Shown here: positions 43,401 to 52,149 of the stretch, one piece after another
How the letters are laid out: each line of letters opens with the position of its first letter
Numbering within the stretch: position 1 is the first letter of the stretch
Assembly (NCBI GenBank): GCA_041165405.1
Contig: JBEANL010000002.1
Location: 43,152 to 107,151 of the forward strand
DNA: 64,000 nucleotides
Reading direction: 5' to 3'
DNA from: Methylopumilus sp009926035
Lineage (GTDB): Bacteria; Pseudomonadota; Gammaproteobacteria; Burkholderiales; Methylophilaceae
Program-made: the position numbers and the translations under genes
The notes under the pieces: generated by a model
Database searches by the model: none
What the model was told of the DNA's origin: nothing
The model's input: only the letters and a program-made list of their open reading frames with translations

Positions 43401-44255
43401 TTATGGGGAAGATAACTTTTGTGCGAAAAGGGTATTTTCCATCAAAGTAGCTACCGTCATAGGTCCGACTCCTCCTGGAACAGGGGTAATAAAACCAGCT
43501 CTTGTTTTAGCGATATCAAACTCAACATCCCCTACTATTTTCCCGTCATCAAGTCTGCTGATACCAATATCAATCACAATAGCACCTGGTTTAATCCAGC
43601 TACCTTTAATAAGTCCTGGTATACCCACTGCCGCCACAACAATATCTGCTAATTCAATTTTTTGCTGAAGATGTTGAGTATGGCGATGACATATCGTAAC
43701 AGTACAGCCTGCTAAAAGAAGCTCTAAGCCCATGGGACGACCAACATGATTAGATGCACCGACCACAACTGCGTCAAGCCCTGTTGTTGGGAGTTGAGTG
43801 GCTTCGATAAGCTTTATTACGCCATAGGGTGTGCACGATCTTAATTGAGGCTGTCTTACTGCTAGTAGGCCAATATTTTTAGGATGGAATCCATCCACAT
43901 CTTTATGGGGTGAAATAGTCTCAAAAATGACATCATTATTAATGTGGTCCGGTAAGGGTGATTGAACCAGGATACCATCAACATTGGCATCATTATTTAA
44001 TGTTTCAATAAGGGTGATGAGTTCTTTTTCAGATGTCGTACTAGGTAGATCATAAGCAATCGATTTCACGCCGATTTTTTCACAAGCTAAGCGTTTATTT
44101 CTTACATAGATAGATGATGCAGGATCTGAGCCTAAAAGGATGACAGCTAGACTTGGATTACGAATACCTTTTTTTAATCTCACATCAATTTCTTGTTTAA
44201 GAACTTGAAGAAGATTTTCAGCAACTGCTTTTCCATCAATTATCTTGGCTGACAT
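43401..44255 (-). CDS. folD: bifunctional methylene-THF dehydrogenase/cyclohydrolase
   Basis: A 284-residue enzyme that interconverts 5,10-methylene-THF and 10-formyl-THF, central to one-carbon metabolism. It has ILLGSDPASSIYVRNKRLACEKIGV (K at 54 is the likely catalytic lysine), DVDGFHPKNIG, VVVGASNHVGRPMGLEL, and PVPGGVGPMTVATLMENT. Complete. Monocistronic on the minus strand. In a methylotroph it would also take part in formaldehyde/formate handling, but that role is not shown here. Confidence 0.95.
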   Translation of the reverse strand: MSAKIIDGKAVAENLLQVLKQEIDVRLKKGIRNPSLAVILLGSDPASSIYVRNKRLACEKIGVKSIAYDLPSTTSEKELITLIETLNNDANVDGILVQSPLPDHINNDVIFETISPHKDVDGFHPKNIGLLAVRQPQLRSCTPYGVIKLIEATQLPTTGLDAVVVGASNHVGRPMGLELLLAGCTVTICHRHTQHLQQKIELADIVVAAVGIPGLIKGSWIKPGAIVIDIGISRLDDGKIVGDVEFDIAKTRAGFITPVPGGVGPMTVATLMENTLFAQKLSSP

Positions 44256-44390
44256 GGATTGATCTATATAAATAAAACATCATTTTAACATATTGGACTT
44301 TTAACTATGCCTCATAAGGACTGAATCTTTTGTAAGAACGGTCGTCGAAGAGTATCATTAATTTAAATTATTTTTTTAAGGGAGTTAACA

Positions 44391-44690
44391 ATGATGAAAA
44401 AAAGTTTTTGGTTAGTTTCATTAGCATTAATTTTTGGTTTAAATGTACCTGTTTTTGCTGACCATCATGGCACGGGCGAACATTGCAAGATGCATACAAA
44501 AAAATCATTTGATGAAGCAGATATTGATCATGATGGAACGCTGGATCGTGAAGAAGCAAAAACCGTTTGCAAAGAAGATTTTGATCTTATGGATAAAGAC
44601 CGTGACGGGACATTAACCAAAGAAGAGCTCAACGCATGTAAGGGCAAGAAGAGCAAATCAGGCCATAAAAAGACCGCTAAACCAGCGTAA
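44391..44690 (+). CDS. exported EF-hand calcium-binding protein
   Basis: A 99-residue protein with a clear signal peptide (MMKKSFWLVSLALIFGLNVPVFA). Two complete EF-hand loops follow: D44-I-D46-H-D48-G-T-L-D-R-E-E55 and D68-K-D70-R-D72-G-T-L-T-K-E-E79. Three cysteines (C32, C60, C83) and a lysine-rich tail are outside the loops. Because it is exported, it would bind calcium in the periplasm, as a sensor, buffer or structural factor. Target unknown. It has its own terminator and stands between folD and the tRNA cluster. Confidence 0.85.
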   Translation: MMKKSFWLVSLALIFGLNVPVFADHHGTGEHCKMHTKKSFDEADIDHDGTLDREEAKTVCKEDFDLMDKDRDGTLTKEELNACKGKKSKSGHKKTAKPA

Positions 44691-44704
44691 GTAGAAGAAA
44701 TCAT

Positions 44705-44725
44705 GGGGCTTAAGACAGCCCCTTT
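44705..44725 (+). terminator. hairpin terminator after the EF-hand gene
   Basis: GGGGCT (44705-44710) pairs with AGCCCC (44717-44722), followed by TTTGATTT. It lies 15 nt after the stop. Confidence 0.6.
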
Positions 44726-44728
44726 GAT

Positions 44729-44757
44729 TTGACCTAAACCCTTAATTAGGCTATATT
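44729..44757 (+). promoter_or_regulatory. promoter of the tRNA cluster
   Basis: TTGACC (44729-44734), a 17-bp spacer and TATATT (44752-44757). A transcript would start a few bases before tRNA-Pro at 44766. Confidence 0.6.
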
Positions 44758-44765
44758 CTCGCCCT

Positions 44766-44842
44766 CGGGGTGTAGCGTAGCCTGGTAGCGCGCCTGCTTT
44801 GGGAGCAGGATGTCGGGAGTTCGAATCTCTCCACCCCGACCA
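44766..44842 (+). tRNA. tRNA-Pro (anticodon TGG)
   Basis: 77 nt including an encoded CCA. The acceptor arms CGGGGTG and CACCCCG pair fully. The anticodon stem CCTGC/GCAGG holds the loop TTTGGGA, with anticodon TGG at 44800-44802. TTCGAAT forms the T loop. First of three tRNAs. Confidence 0.95.
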
Positions 44843-44905
44843 GATTTAGCATCTTACTTACTATAGAAAAAAAGGATTTTCTGTAACACGCTTTGTGTTG
44901 TTAAG

Positions 44906-44982
44906 CTGCCCGTAGCTCAACTGGATAGAGCACCAACCTTCTAAGTTGGGGGTTACAGGTTCGATTCCTGTCGGGCAGGCCA
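44906..44982 (+). tRNA. tRNA-Arg (anticodon TCT)
   Basis: 77 nt with encoded CCA. The acceptor CTGCCCG pairs with CGGGCAG, discriminator G. The anticodon stem CCAAC/GTTGG holds the loop CTTCTAA, anticodon TCT, which reads AGA/AGG. TTCGATT forms the T loop. Confidence 0.95.
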
Positions 44983-44997
44983 ATTTCATAGTTCATT

Positions 44998-45074
44998 GGT
45001 GGCTGTAGCTCAGTTGGTAGAGTCCAGGATTGTGATTCCTGTTGTCGTGGGTTCGAGCCCCATCAGCCACCCCA
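44998..45074 (+). tRNA. tRNA-His (anticodon GTG)
   Basis: Includes the extra 5' G at 44998 that pairs with discriminator C73 and is diagnostic for tRNA-His. The acceptor GTGGCTG pairs with CAGCCAC. The anticodon stem CAGGA/TCCTG holds the loop TTGTGAT with anticodon GTG. CCA is encoded. Confidence 0.95.
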
Positions 45075-45133
45075 GTTTTTAAATGCATTGAATCCACAGT
45101 TAATTGACGATATAGTCATTTCAACTTTAATTA

Positions 45134-45895
45134 ATGTTTAATGCATTCATGGACGATCAGCAACTTCTTCGATATAGCCGTCATATCTTATTACCTGATA
45201 TTGAGTATGGGGGGCAAGAAAAACTTCTTCATAGTCATATTCTAATTGTAGGTGCAGGGGGGTTAGGTGCGCCCATTGCCATGTATTGTGCCGCTGCCGG
45301 TATTGGAAAAATAACCATATGTGATTTTGATGATGTAGATTTAAGTAATCTTCAAAGACAAATTATTCATGACACACAATCAGTAGGTATTAATAAAGCT
45401 TCTTCAGCAAAACAATTTATTCAATTGCTTAATCCAGATATAGATGTGATTGCAGTGACAGAAAAACAAACTGAAGCAAGTATGAAAGTGATTGCGAAAA
45501 ATGTTGATGTCATTATTGATGGCTCAGATAATTTTGCGACACGTTATGCACTTAATCGAATTGCAGTGGAGTTAAAAAAACCTTTGGTTTCAGGTGCCGC
45601 TGTTGGATTTGAGGGTCAGATCAGTGTCTTTGATATGAGGCATGACAAGAGCCCTTGTTATCATTGTTTATTCCCTGATACAGGTGACCGCAATGAAACG
45701 CGCTGTGCCGACAACGGTGTTTTTTCTCCTACTGTGGGTATGATTGGTACTTCCCAAGCCGCTGAAGTGATGAAAATTATTTTAGGTATTGGCGAGTCTT
45801 TAGAGGGTCGCTTGCTATTGCTAGATGTGAAATCAATGCAATGGAAAAATATTCAACTTAAAAAAGATCCATCCTGCCCCGTATGTTCTAAGTGA
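45134..45895 (+). CDS. moeB: MoeB/ThiF/HesA-family adenylyltransferase
   Basis: A 253-residue E1-like enzyme that adenylates the C-terminus of a ubiquitin-fold sulfur carrier such as MoaD or ThiS. LLRYSRHILLPDIEYGGQEKLL at the start, the nucleotide site GAGGLGAPIAMYCAAAGIG, DDVDLSNLQRQIIH, and four zinc cysteines (CYHC and CPVC) are present. MoeB, ThiF and HesA cannot be told apart by sequence alone; no moaD or thiS lies nearby. The start may be Met6 at 45149 instead of 45134. A TusA-like and a rhodanese protein, also sulfur carriers, follow after valS. Confidence 0.82.
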   Translation: MFNAFMDDQQLLRYSRHILLPDIEYGGQEKLLHSHILIVGAGGLGAPIAMYCAAAGIGKITICDFDDVDLSNLQRQIIHDTQSVGINKASSAKQFIQLLNPDIDVIAVTEKQTEASMKVIAKNVDVIIDGSDNFATRYALNRIAVELKKPLVSGAAVGFEGQISVFDMRHDKSPCYHCLFPDTGDRNETRCADNGVFSPTVGMIGTSQAAEVMKIILGIGESLEGRLLLLDVKSMQWKNIQLKKDPSCPVCSK

Positions 45896-45985
45896 TTTTT
45901 TATGGCAGACATCTGCCATGAGGCCTGATATCACTTATCCCTATGTTAAAATGAATCTTTAACAAATCCTCTATGTGTTTTATTC

Positions 45986-48787
45986 ATGGAAAATAATCTC
46001 TCGAAACCTTTTAGTCCAAAAGATATTGAAAGTCGTTGGTATGACTTTTGGGAATCAAAGGGCTTTTATCAAGCGGGCTTAGATACAACACAAAAAAATT
46101 CATTTTGTATTTTATTGCCACCACCTAATGTAACGGGAACGTTACATATGGGCCATGGATTTAATCAAACCCTTATGGATGCATTAACGCGTTATCACCG
46201 CATGAAGGGTGACAATACCCTATGGCAACCTGGTACTGATCACGCAGGTATTGCAACACAAATTGTGGTTGAAAGGCAGCTTGATAAAGAAGGTATTTCA
46301 AGACATGACTTAGGCCGAGAAAAGTTTTTAGAAAAAGTATGGGAATGGAAAGCTTATTCAGGTGGCACGATCACAAAACAAATGCGTCGTCTAGGCACTT
46401 CGCCTGACTGGTCACGCGAGCGTTTCACGATGGACAAAGGTTTGTCAAAAACAGTCACTGAAACATTTGTAAGTTTATTTAAAGAAGGCCTTATCTATCG
46501 CGGCAAACGTTTAGTGAATTGGGATATTCAATTACAAACAGCTGTATCTGATTTAGAGGTCATTCAAGAAGAAGAGGATGGATTCTTGTGGCATATCCAA
46601 TATCCACTTGCATCCGGTAAAGGCTACCTAACGGTTGCCACCACAAGACCTGAAACGATGTTGGGTGACGTAGCGATTATGGTTCATCCCGAAGATGCGC
46701 GCTATCAAAAATTAGTTGGCCAAATGGTCAAACTTCCTTTATGTGATCGCGAAATTCCAATCATTGCAGATGATTATGTAGATCAGACATTTGGGACAGG
46801 TGTTGTTAAAGTGACACCCGCACACGACTTTAATGACTATGCAGTAGGCATGCGTCATAAGTTACCCATGATCAGTGTGTTGACACTCGATGGACACATT
46901 AATGAGTCAGCCCCAAAAATTTATCAGGGTTTAGAGCGATTCGCCGCGCGTAAAAAAATTGTAGAAGATTTAGAGGCACAAGATTTTCTTGTTAAAACTG
47001 AAAAACATAAACTAAAAATTCCTCGAGGCGATAGAACCGACGTAGTGATCGAGCCGATGCTCACAGATCAGTGGTTTGTTGCTATGACAAAAAAAGGTCA
47101 CGACGGAAAAAGTATTACAGAAAAAGCACTCGATGTTGTAAAGACAGGTGAGATTAAATTCTTTCCAGACAATTGGGTGAATACTTATAACCAATGGTTA
47201 AACAACATTCAAGACTGGTGTATTTCAAGACAGCTTTGGTGGGGTCATCAAATACCAGCGTGGTATGGTGATCAAGGCCAGGTGTGGGTTGCGCATAACG
47301 AAGAAGAAGCAAAAACCCTCGCTTTAAAAGAAGGCTATCAAGGACATTTAAAGCGTGATCCAGATGTTTTAGACACCTGGTATTCATCAGCGCTTTGGCC
47401 TTTTTCAACACTTGATTGGACGCCTGAATATCCGAAAGTATCAAACCCAGCACTCGATCTTTATTTGCCCTCGACAGTATTGGTAACAGGTTTTGACATC
47501 ATCTTTTTCTGGGTAGCGCGAATGGTGATGATGACAAAACACATTACTGGGAAAATTCCGTTTAAGCATGTGTATGTGCACGGATTGATTCGTGATGCAG
47601 AAGGCCAGAAAATGAGTAAGTCAAAAGGTAATGTTTTGGACCCTATTGATTTAATTGATGGCATCTCATTAGAAGCACTCATAGAAAAAAGAACAACTGG
47701 GCTTATGAATCCAAAACAAGCCGAATCGATTACAAAGAAAACAAAGAAAGAATTTCCAGATGGCATAGCTGCCTTTGGTACGGATGCCCTTCGTTTTACT
47801 TATGCGAGTCTAGCAAGCCCTGGACGTGATATTAAATTTGATCTTCAGCGTTGCGAAGGTTATCGAAACTTTTGTAATAAATTATGGAACGCAACGCGAT
47901 TTGTATTAATGAATTGCGAAGGTAAAGAAAATGGTTTTGGTGAATGTGTGGATGGCTATTTAGAATTTTCAAAAGCTGATCGCTGGATTGTCAGTGTATT
48001 ACAAGAAAGAGAAGCGGCTATTGAAAAAGCGTTTGTAGATTATCGATTTGATTTGTTATCCCAAGAGCTTTATCAATTTGTCTGGGATGAATTTTGTGAT
48101 TGGTATCTTGAAGTGGCTAAAGTTCAATTGCAAATCGGCAATGAAGCAGAACAAAGAGCGACACGCCGAACCCTTCTGCGCGTTCTTGAAACTATTTTAA
48201 GGTTAATACACCCAGTGATGCCCTTCATTACTGAAGAAATTTGGCAAACGATAGGACCTATGAATGGTAAGTCAGGCCCTTCGATTATGCTAGAACCATA
48301 TCCACAAAGCGATGCCTCGAAAATTGATCAAGAAAGTATTCAATGGATGTCAGTTTTAAAAGAGATGGTTGATGTTTGCAGAAAGCTTCGCGGAGAAATG
48401 AATATTTCCCCAGCGCAGAAAATTCCACTCGTCATTTCTGGAGATAAAAAATTACTTGAGCTATATGCAGATTATCTTAAAGCGCTCGCCAAATTAACTA
48501 ATGTTGAGATTGTGGATGAACTTCCAGCGATGGATGCACCCGTGATGCTAGTGAAAGATTTTAAATTAATGCTTAAAGTTGAAGTGGATGCGGCAGAAGA
48601 GAAAGAAAGAATTTCAAAAGAGCTTAATCGCATTCAAATTGAAATTCAAAAAGCTAAGGGTAAGTTAGAAAATACTAGCTTTGTTGATAGAGCGCCTGAG
48701 GCGGTAGTCGCTCAAGAAAAAAAACGTTTAGAAGAATTTACAGAAACTTTTGAAAAGCTAGAAGCGCAGCTAAAAAAATTAGCTTAA
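45986..48787 (+). CDS. valS: valyl-tRNA synthetase
   Basis: A 933-residue class I aminoacyl-tRNA synthetase with an editing domain. The HIGH-type motif is PPPNVTGTLHMGHGFNQT (about 46-63) and the KMSKS motif is GQKMSKSKGNVLDP. An editing CP1 insertion (ATTRPETMLGDVAIMVHPED) and a C-terminal coiled-coil arm (SKELNRIQIEIQKAKGKLEN) are present. Full length. It converges with the TusA-like gene, whose stop overlaps the end of valS by 9 nt. Confidence 0.97.
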   Translation: MENNLSKPFSPKDIESRWYDFWESKGFYQAGLDTTQKNSFCILLPPPNVTGTLHMGHGFNQTLMDALTRYHRMKGDNTLWQPGTDHAGIATQIVVERQLDKEGISRHDLGREKFLEKVWEWKAYSGGTITKQMRRLGTSPDWSRERFTMDKGLSKTVTETFVSLFKEGLIYRGKRLVNWDIQLQTAVSDLEVIQEEEDGFLWHIQYPLASGKGYLTVATTRPETMLGDVAIMVHPEDARYQKLVGQMVKLPLCDREIPIIADDYVDQTFGTGVVKVTPAHDFNDYAVGMRHKLPMISVLTLDGHINESAPKIYQGLERFAARKKIVEDLEAQDFLVKTEKHKLKIPRGDRTDVVIEPMLTDQWFVAMTKKGHDGKSITEKALDVVKTGEIKFFPDNWVNTYNQWLNNIQDWCISRQLWWGHQIPAWYGDQGQVWVAHNEEEAKTLALKEGYQGHLKRDPDVLDTWYSSALWPFSTLDWTPEYPKVSNPALDLYLPSTVLVTGFDIIFFWVARMVMMTKHITGKIPFKHVYVHGLIRDAEGQKMSKSKGNVLDPIDLIDGISLEALIEKRTTGLMNPKQAESITKKTKKEFPDGIAAFGTDALRFTYASLASPGRDIKFDLQRCEGYRNFCNKLWNATRFVLMNCEGKENGFGECVDGYLEFSKADRWIVSVLQEREAAIEKAFVDYRFDLLSQELYQFVWDEFCDWYLEVAKVQLQIGNEAEQRATRRTLLRVLETILRLIHPVMPFITEEIWQTIGPMNGKSGPSIMLEPYPQSDASKIDQESIQWMSVLKEMVDVCRKLRGEMNISPAQKIPLVISGDKKLLELYADYLKALAKLTNVEIVDELPAMDAPVMLVKDFKLMLKVEVDAAEEKERISKELNRIQIEIQKAKGKLENTSFVDRAPEAVVAQEKKRLEEFTETFEKLEAQLKKLA

Positions 48788-49015
48788 ATGACGTTTTTTG
48801 ATGAAGAAGGTAATGACACCATTATTATCTTCAAGAGATAAAAGCTCATGTCCTGTTTGACGACAAAATGCATCAAAATCTTTTTTACTTCCAGGGTCTG
48901 TTGCAATAATTTTTAAGATCTGATCGGGTTGAATTTCGTTTAAACCTTTTTTACATCTCAATATAGGCAGTGGGCATTTAAGCCCTGTCGCGTCTACTTC
49001 ATGGTCATAATGCAT
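48779..49015 (-). CDS. TusA-family sulfur carrier protein
   Basis: A 78-residue SirA/TusA-fold protein. The catalytic CPLP motif is at C14 (ATGLKCPLPILRCKKGL). I use the ATG at 49015; a longer frame runs into the rhodanese gene and adds nothing typical. TusA proteins carry persulfide sulfur between enzymes. It lies 1 nt after the rhodanese stop, so the two act as a pair: rhodanese transfers sulfur, TusA relays it. It could serve thiouridine, molybdenum cofactor or sulfur oxidation; not settled. Confidence 0.85.
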   Translation of the reverse strand: MHYDHEVDATGLKCPLPILRCKKGLNEIQPDQILKIIATDPGSKKDFDAFCRQTGHELLSLEDNNGVITFFIKKRHLS

Positions 49016-49016
49016 A

Positions 49017-49340
49017 TTATTTAAGCGCTGAAAAAGTATACCCAGCATTTGCCCATGCAATCACACCGCCAGCTAAGTTATACACATCATGATAATCATG
49101 TTCAGCAAGATATGATGCTGCGTGCGCTGAACGAACACCACTATGACAATAAAAAACAATGCTAGATTTTTTAGAGAGCTTATCGAATACTTGAGGAAGG
49201 TTAGCAAGTGGAATATGTTTTGCCCCTTGAATGACGCCTCTTGCAACTTCATCATCATTTCTTACATCAATCAAAACTAAATCATCTTGTTTGATCATGC
49301 CGTGTAAAGTCGCGGCATCAATAGTCATAAAAGCACTCAT
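49017..49340 (-). CDS. single-domain rhodanese sulfurtransferase
   Basis: A 107-residue rhodanese domain. Active-site loop C65-HSGV-R70, with LVLIDVRNDDEVARGVIQGAKHIP and YNLAGGVIAWANAGY as further family marks. No signal peptide, so cytoplasmic. It is similar in size to GlpE/PspE-type proteins. Co-directional with, and upstream of, the TusA-like gene. Confidence 0.9.
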   Translation of the reverse strand: MSAFMTIDAATLHGMIKQDDLVLIDVRNDDEVARGVIQGAKHIPLANLPQVFDKLSKKSSIVFYCHSGVRSAHAASYLAEHDYHDVYNLAGGVIAWANAGYTFSALK

Positions 49341-49358
49341 AAAATAAAAGTTTGAGTA

Positions 49359-49757
49359 TTAAAGAATTTTTTGAATGATAAGAGCAATCACGTTTGTTGC
49401 TGCAAGCGCTTGCAAGCCCCAGAGAGTGTATTTCATACCCTTTACTCTAAGTTCTATATTATGCGTTTCCTCTAAAAAAGCTTTTGCGTAATAAAGTCGG
49501 CCCGTAGTAAATACTCCACCTAAGAGTAAAACAATCGTCCAATGAATATGATTAGCCTCAAGGCATGCCAAAAGGATAAGACCTAAAGGTACATATTCTG
49601 CAAAATTACCATGGGAGCGAATTGCCTGTTGTAAGTCTTCTCGGCCGCCGTCACCCAAAGACACTTGATTTTGTCGTCTTAAGTTAATGACGTTTAATGT
49701 TAATTTAACGTATACAAAGGTGAGAATAGCAGCGTAAATAGCAGTAATTTTTAACAT
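49359..49757 (-). CDS. MAPEG-family membrane protein
   Basis: A 132-residue, four-helix membrane protein related to microsomal glutathione S-transferases and eicosanoid enzymes. The family pattern RSHGNFAEYVPLGLILL (47-63) and the preceding LGDGGREDLQQAI are present. Bacterial members often conjugate glutathione, but the substrate is unknown. It lies upstream of the rhodanese gene on the same strand and 66 nt after the next acyltransferase. Confidence 0.85.
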   Translation of the reverse strand: MLKITAIYAAILTFVYVKLTLNVINLRRQNQVSLGDGGREDLQQAIRSHGNFAEYVPLGLILLACLEANHIHWTIVLLLGGVFTTGRLYYAKAFLEETHNIELRVKGMKYTLWGLQALAATNVIALIIQKIL

Positions 49758-49823
49758 GGTTTTTCGAGAAGAATAGTCTAAGAAAAACTTATTATAACAT
49801 CGAGAGGAAAGCCATATAAATGA

Positions 49824-50552
49824 CTAAGACTTAATTTTTAGCGCAATAGCTTTCTGAAGCTTGACTGATAGATCTTTTCTTGATTGAGTAGGTTTGACAG
49901 GATGTCCAATATCAATCTCAACTTCAATATGATTTGATTTGGCAACGCGCTTGAAGGATTGAAATAATGTTGTTGACCCATGAAAACTTGTTCGATTTGT
50001 AATCACATTATTTTCTTTATATTTAATCGATAGGGGTAAAAGTAATTTGTCAGATTCAAAGGCTGATTGAAATAAGTTGCTCTTGAATGGAAGTACTTGA
50101 TATCCATTTGATGTAACACCTTCAGGGAAAATACATATCGACTGCTTGTCATTTTTGAAATGATGATTCATCGCCTGAATAACTTCAGGTAAGCTTGCTC
50201 TACGATCGCGATCAACAAAAATGGCACCAGAAATTTTAGCGAGTATTCCAATAATAGGCCATGTTTTGACTTCAGTTGCAGAGACAAATGTGATGGGTTT
50301 TAATGAAAAGATCACAGGAATATCGAGCCACGAAATATGATTTGAAACTACAAGATAACTATCATCACCTAAAAACCTTAAAACTTCACCGGAGAGTGTA
50401 ATTTTAATCTTTAGAATACGTAAAAGACGTTTTGCCCAGTATTGAATCAGAATAAGACCGACACTTCTTGGAAGAATGATCATCGAGATACAAAGAACCA
50501 CTGCCAAAAGTAAGTGTAACCCCATCAAAAAAGATTTAAAAATAAAGGTCAT
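49824..50552 (-). CDS. PlsC-like lysophospholipid acyltransferase
   Basis: A 242-residue membrane-bound acyltransferase. The HX4D motif is H72-ISWL-D77 (SNHISWLDIP), followed by VDRDRR and the phosphate-binding FPEGVTSNG. It resembles 1-acylglycerol-3-phosphate acyltransferases; the exact acceptor is not known. N-terminal transmembrane segment (about 5-30). It belongs to a minus-strand run with the DUF3147 and FemAB-like genes. Confidence 0.85.
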   Translation of the reverse strand: MTFIFKSFLMGLHLLLAVVLCISMIILPRSVGLILIQYWAKRLLRILKIKITLSGEVLRFLGDDSYLVVSNHISWLDIPVIFSLKPITFVSATEVKTWPIIGILAKISGAIFVDRDRRASLPEVIQAMNHHFKNDKQSICIFPEGVTSNGYQVLPFKSNLFQSAFESDKLLLPLSIKYKENNVITNRTSFHGSTTLFQSFKRVAKSNHIEVEIDIGHPVKPTQSRKDLSVKLQKAIALKIKS

Positions 50553-50561
50553 AGTGAGCGC

Positions 50562-50909
50562 TTATAAAAGTTCAATACCATAGAGCTTTACAATTTTCGC
50601 AAAAATATAAAATGCAATCAGGGTAATGACAATAGAAATCCCAAGAGTTAGCCAGAAGCCAAATCGTTTAAGTAAAAATGGAAATGCTAAGAACATAGGT
50701 AGAGTGGGTACAACATACCAAAAGGTATACCAAGCATGATTTGCAATTTTTGATTCTGGCTGTTTTTCTATATAGAGCCAAATTAAAGTAATTACGGTGA
50801 CAAGAGGAAGTGCTGCGATCAGCCCGCCCAATCGATCACTTTTTTTAGCCACCTCAGAAATTAAAACAATCATGGCTGAGGTCATTAAAAGTTTAAATAT
50901 AATCCACAT
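50562..50909 (-). CDS. DUF3147-family small membrane protein
   Basis: A 115-residue protein with four hydrophobic segments, at about 1-20, 28-48, 60-82 and 86-108. The stretches SEVAKKSDRLGGLIAALPLVTVITLIWLY and TFWYVVPTLPMFLAFPFLL match the DUF3147 family as I recall it. Function unknown. It starts at the last base of the FemAB-like gene's stop (1-nt overlap), so the two are coupled, and it is followed by the acyltransferase. Confidence 0.75.
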   Translation of the reverse strand: MWIIFKLLMTSAMIVLISEVAKKSDRLGGLIAALPLVTVITLIWLYIEKQPESKIANHAWYTFWYVVPTLPMFLAFPFLLKRFGFWLTLGISIVITLIAFYIFAKIVKLYGIELL

Positions 50910-52111
50910 TATTCTTCTTCCTTTAAGGAATTAAGATTTGGTTTTTCTTCAGGATAAGCTTTTAGGTAAACATCTAGATCTTGATCAAGCGTATCCCAAT
51001 TAATGAAACATGCAATTTTTTTGTAAATTTTATGAATGAATCTATTTCGATGCTTACAAAAATTGGTTAAGGGAATTAGTTGATGACCAGTTTCAATTTT
51101 AGCAGGGTAAGCTGTTTGGCCGCTTTGAATAGTTTTAGCTCCCATTTTGTATGACCAATTAACGCATTCAATCCATAATCGAAAATAAATAAACCAATCT
51201 CGAGGAGCTTCATAATCAATCCCTATAAATTTATTAATTACATGATCGTTTAGATGAAAACATAACATAAAAGCAATTATTTCATGTGAGGATTGATGCC
51301 TTAGAATAATAAAGTGCGCTTCTTTTTCACGAGAGATAAACTCAAAGAATTCTGGCGTTAGCTCTTCGAATTTAGTTTTACCTTTTAAATAAGTTTTTGA
51401 AAATAAGCGATAAAGTTGATGAAGCGTCTGATTGTCTGGTAGATGAATTACGCTGACATCGAGAGGAGCCGCCAGGCCTTTTTTTAATTTTTTTCTGAGT
51501 TGGTACCTTCGTGATGCTTTAAGTGATGCAAAGTAATCTTCCGCTTTATTTCCTTCAAGTTTTAGAAGTGCTGAAGGAAAACTCACAAGAGGAAATAGAT
51601 TCTTAGACTTAGCAATTTTTGAAAGTGTTTGATGAAATGCTTCCGGAAAATCTTTCCATACCAACATAGACGCATTATATTTTTTTGCTTGTTTTTCTGC
51701 GGCTTCTTGAATGCACAGAAAAATATCATCTTGAGTGACTACATTATTTTTCAAAAAGTGTGGATCAATTCCAATATACCCCTCATCAGAACATGCACTT
51801 CCTATAAAAAAAGTATGCTGATATAACAAGGATGGGATGAGCTTACCGATAAACTTTATGACAGGAATAACTAGGGGAGGCATTGCAAGTTCAATCGGGA
51901 CATCCATCACAAATGCAGGTGCTATGCCGATAGGTTCGCCATTATAAGAAATTAGCCCGTATGTAAAAGTGAATTGTTTTTCAAGATGAGAGCATTCAAG
52001 CGATCGATACCACCATTGACCCTCGTATGGAGCTTGAAAGCAGTTATCCCAGAGAGTCTGAGGGATTTGCGATTCAGAATTAAGCCATTCCAGAGTGAGC
52101 TGTTGTATCAT
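50909..52111 (-). CDS. FemAB-like (DUF482/COG3146) acyltransferase-fold protein
   Basis: A 400-residue cytoplasmic protein with a double GNAT fold. The C-terminal part holds the FemAB-like block (SGQTAYPAKIETGHQLIPLTNFCKHRN) and the middle reads RYQLRKKLKKGL. This group was once called 'peptidoglycan biosynthesis/recognition' without firm proof. First gene of a coupled trio with DUF3147 and the PlsC-like acyltransferase. A role in envelope lipid or amino-acid acyl modification fits the context, but is inference only. Confidence 0.75.
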   Translation of the reverse strand: MIQQLTLEWLNSESQIPQTLWDNCFQAPYEGQWWYRSLECSHLEKQFTFTYGLISYNGEPIGIAPAFVMDVPIELAMPPLVIPVIKFIGKLIPSLLYQHTFFIGSACSDEGYIGIDPHFLKNNVVTQDDIFLCIQEAAEKQAKKYNASMLVWKDFPEAFHQTLSKIAKSKNLFPLVSFPSALLKLEGNKAEDYFASLKASRRYQLRKKLKKGLAAPLDVSVIHLPDNQTLHQLYRLFSKTYLKGKTKFEELTPEFFEFISREKEAHFIILRHQSSHEIIAFMLCFHLNDHVINKFIGIDYEAPRDWFIYFRLWIECVNWSYKMGAKTIQSGQTAYPAKIETGHQLIPLTNFCKHRNRFIHKIYKKIACFINWDTLDQDLDVYLKAYPEEKPNLNSLKEEE

Positions 52112-52149
52112 TTATGAGAATTATACTTAAAACCTTAAAATCTTGACTC

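Noticed and set aside
47154..47766. Minus-strand ORFs of about 100 residues inside valS
   Set aside because: They are fully inside valS and have no recognisable features; shadows of a strong gene.
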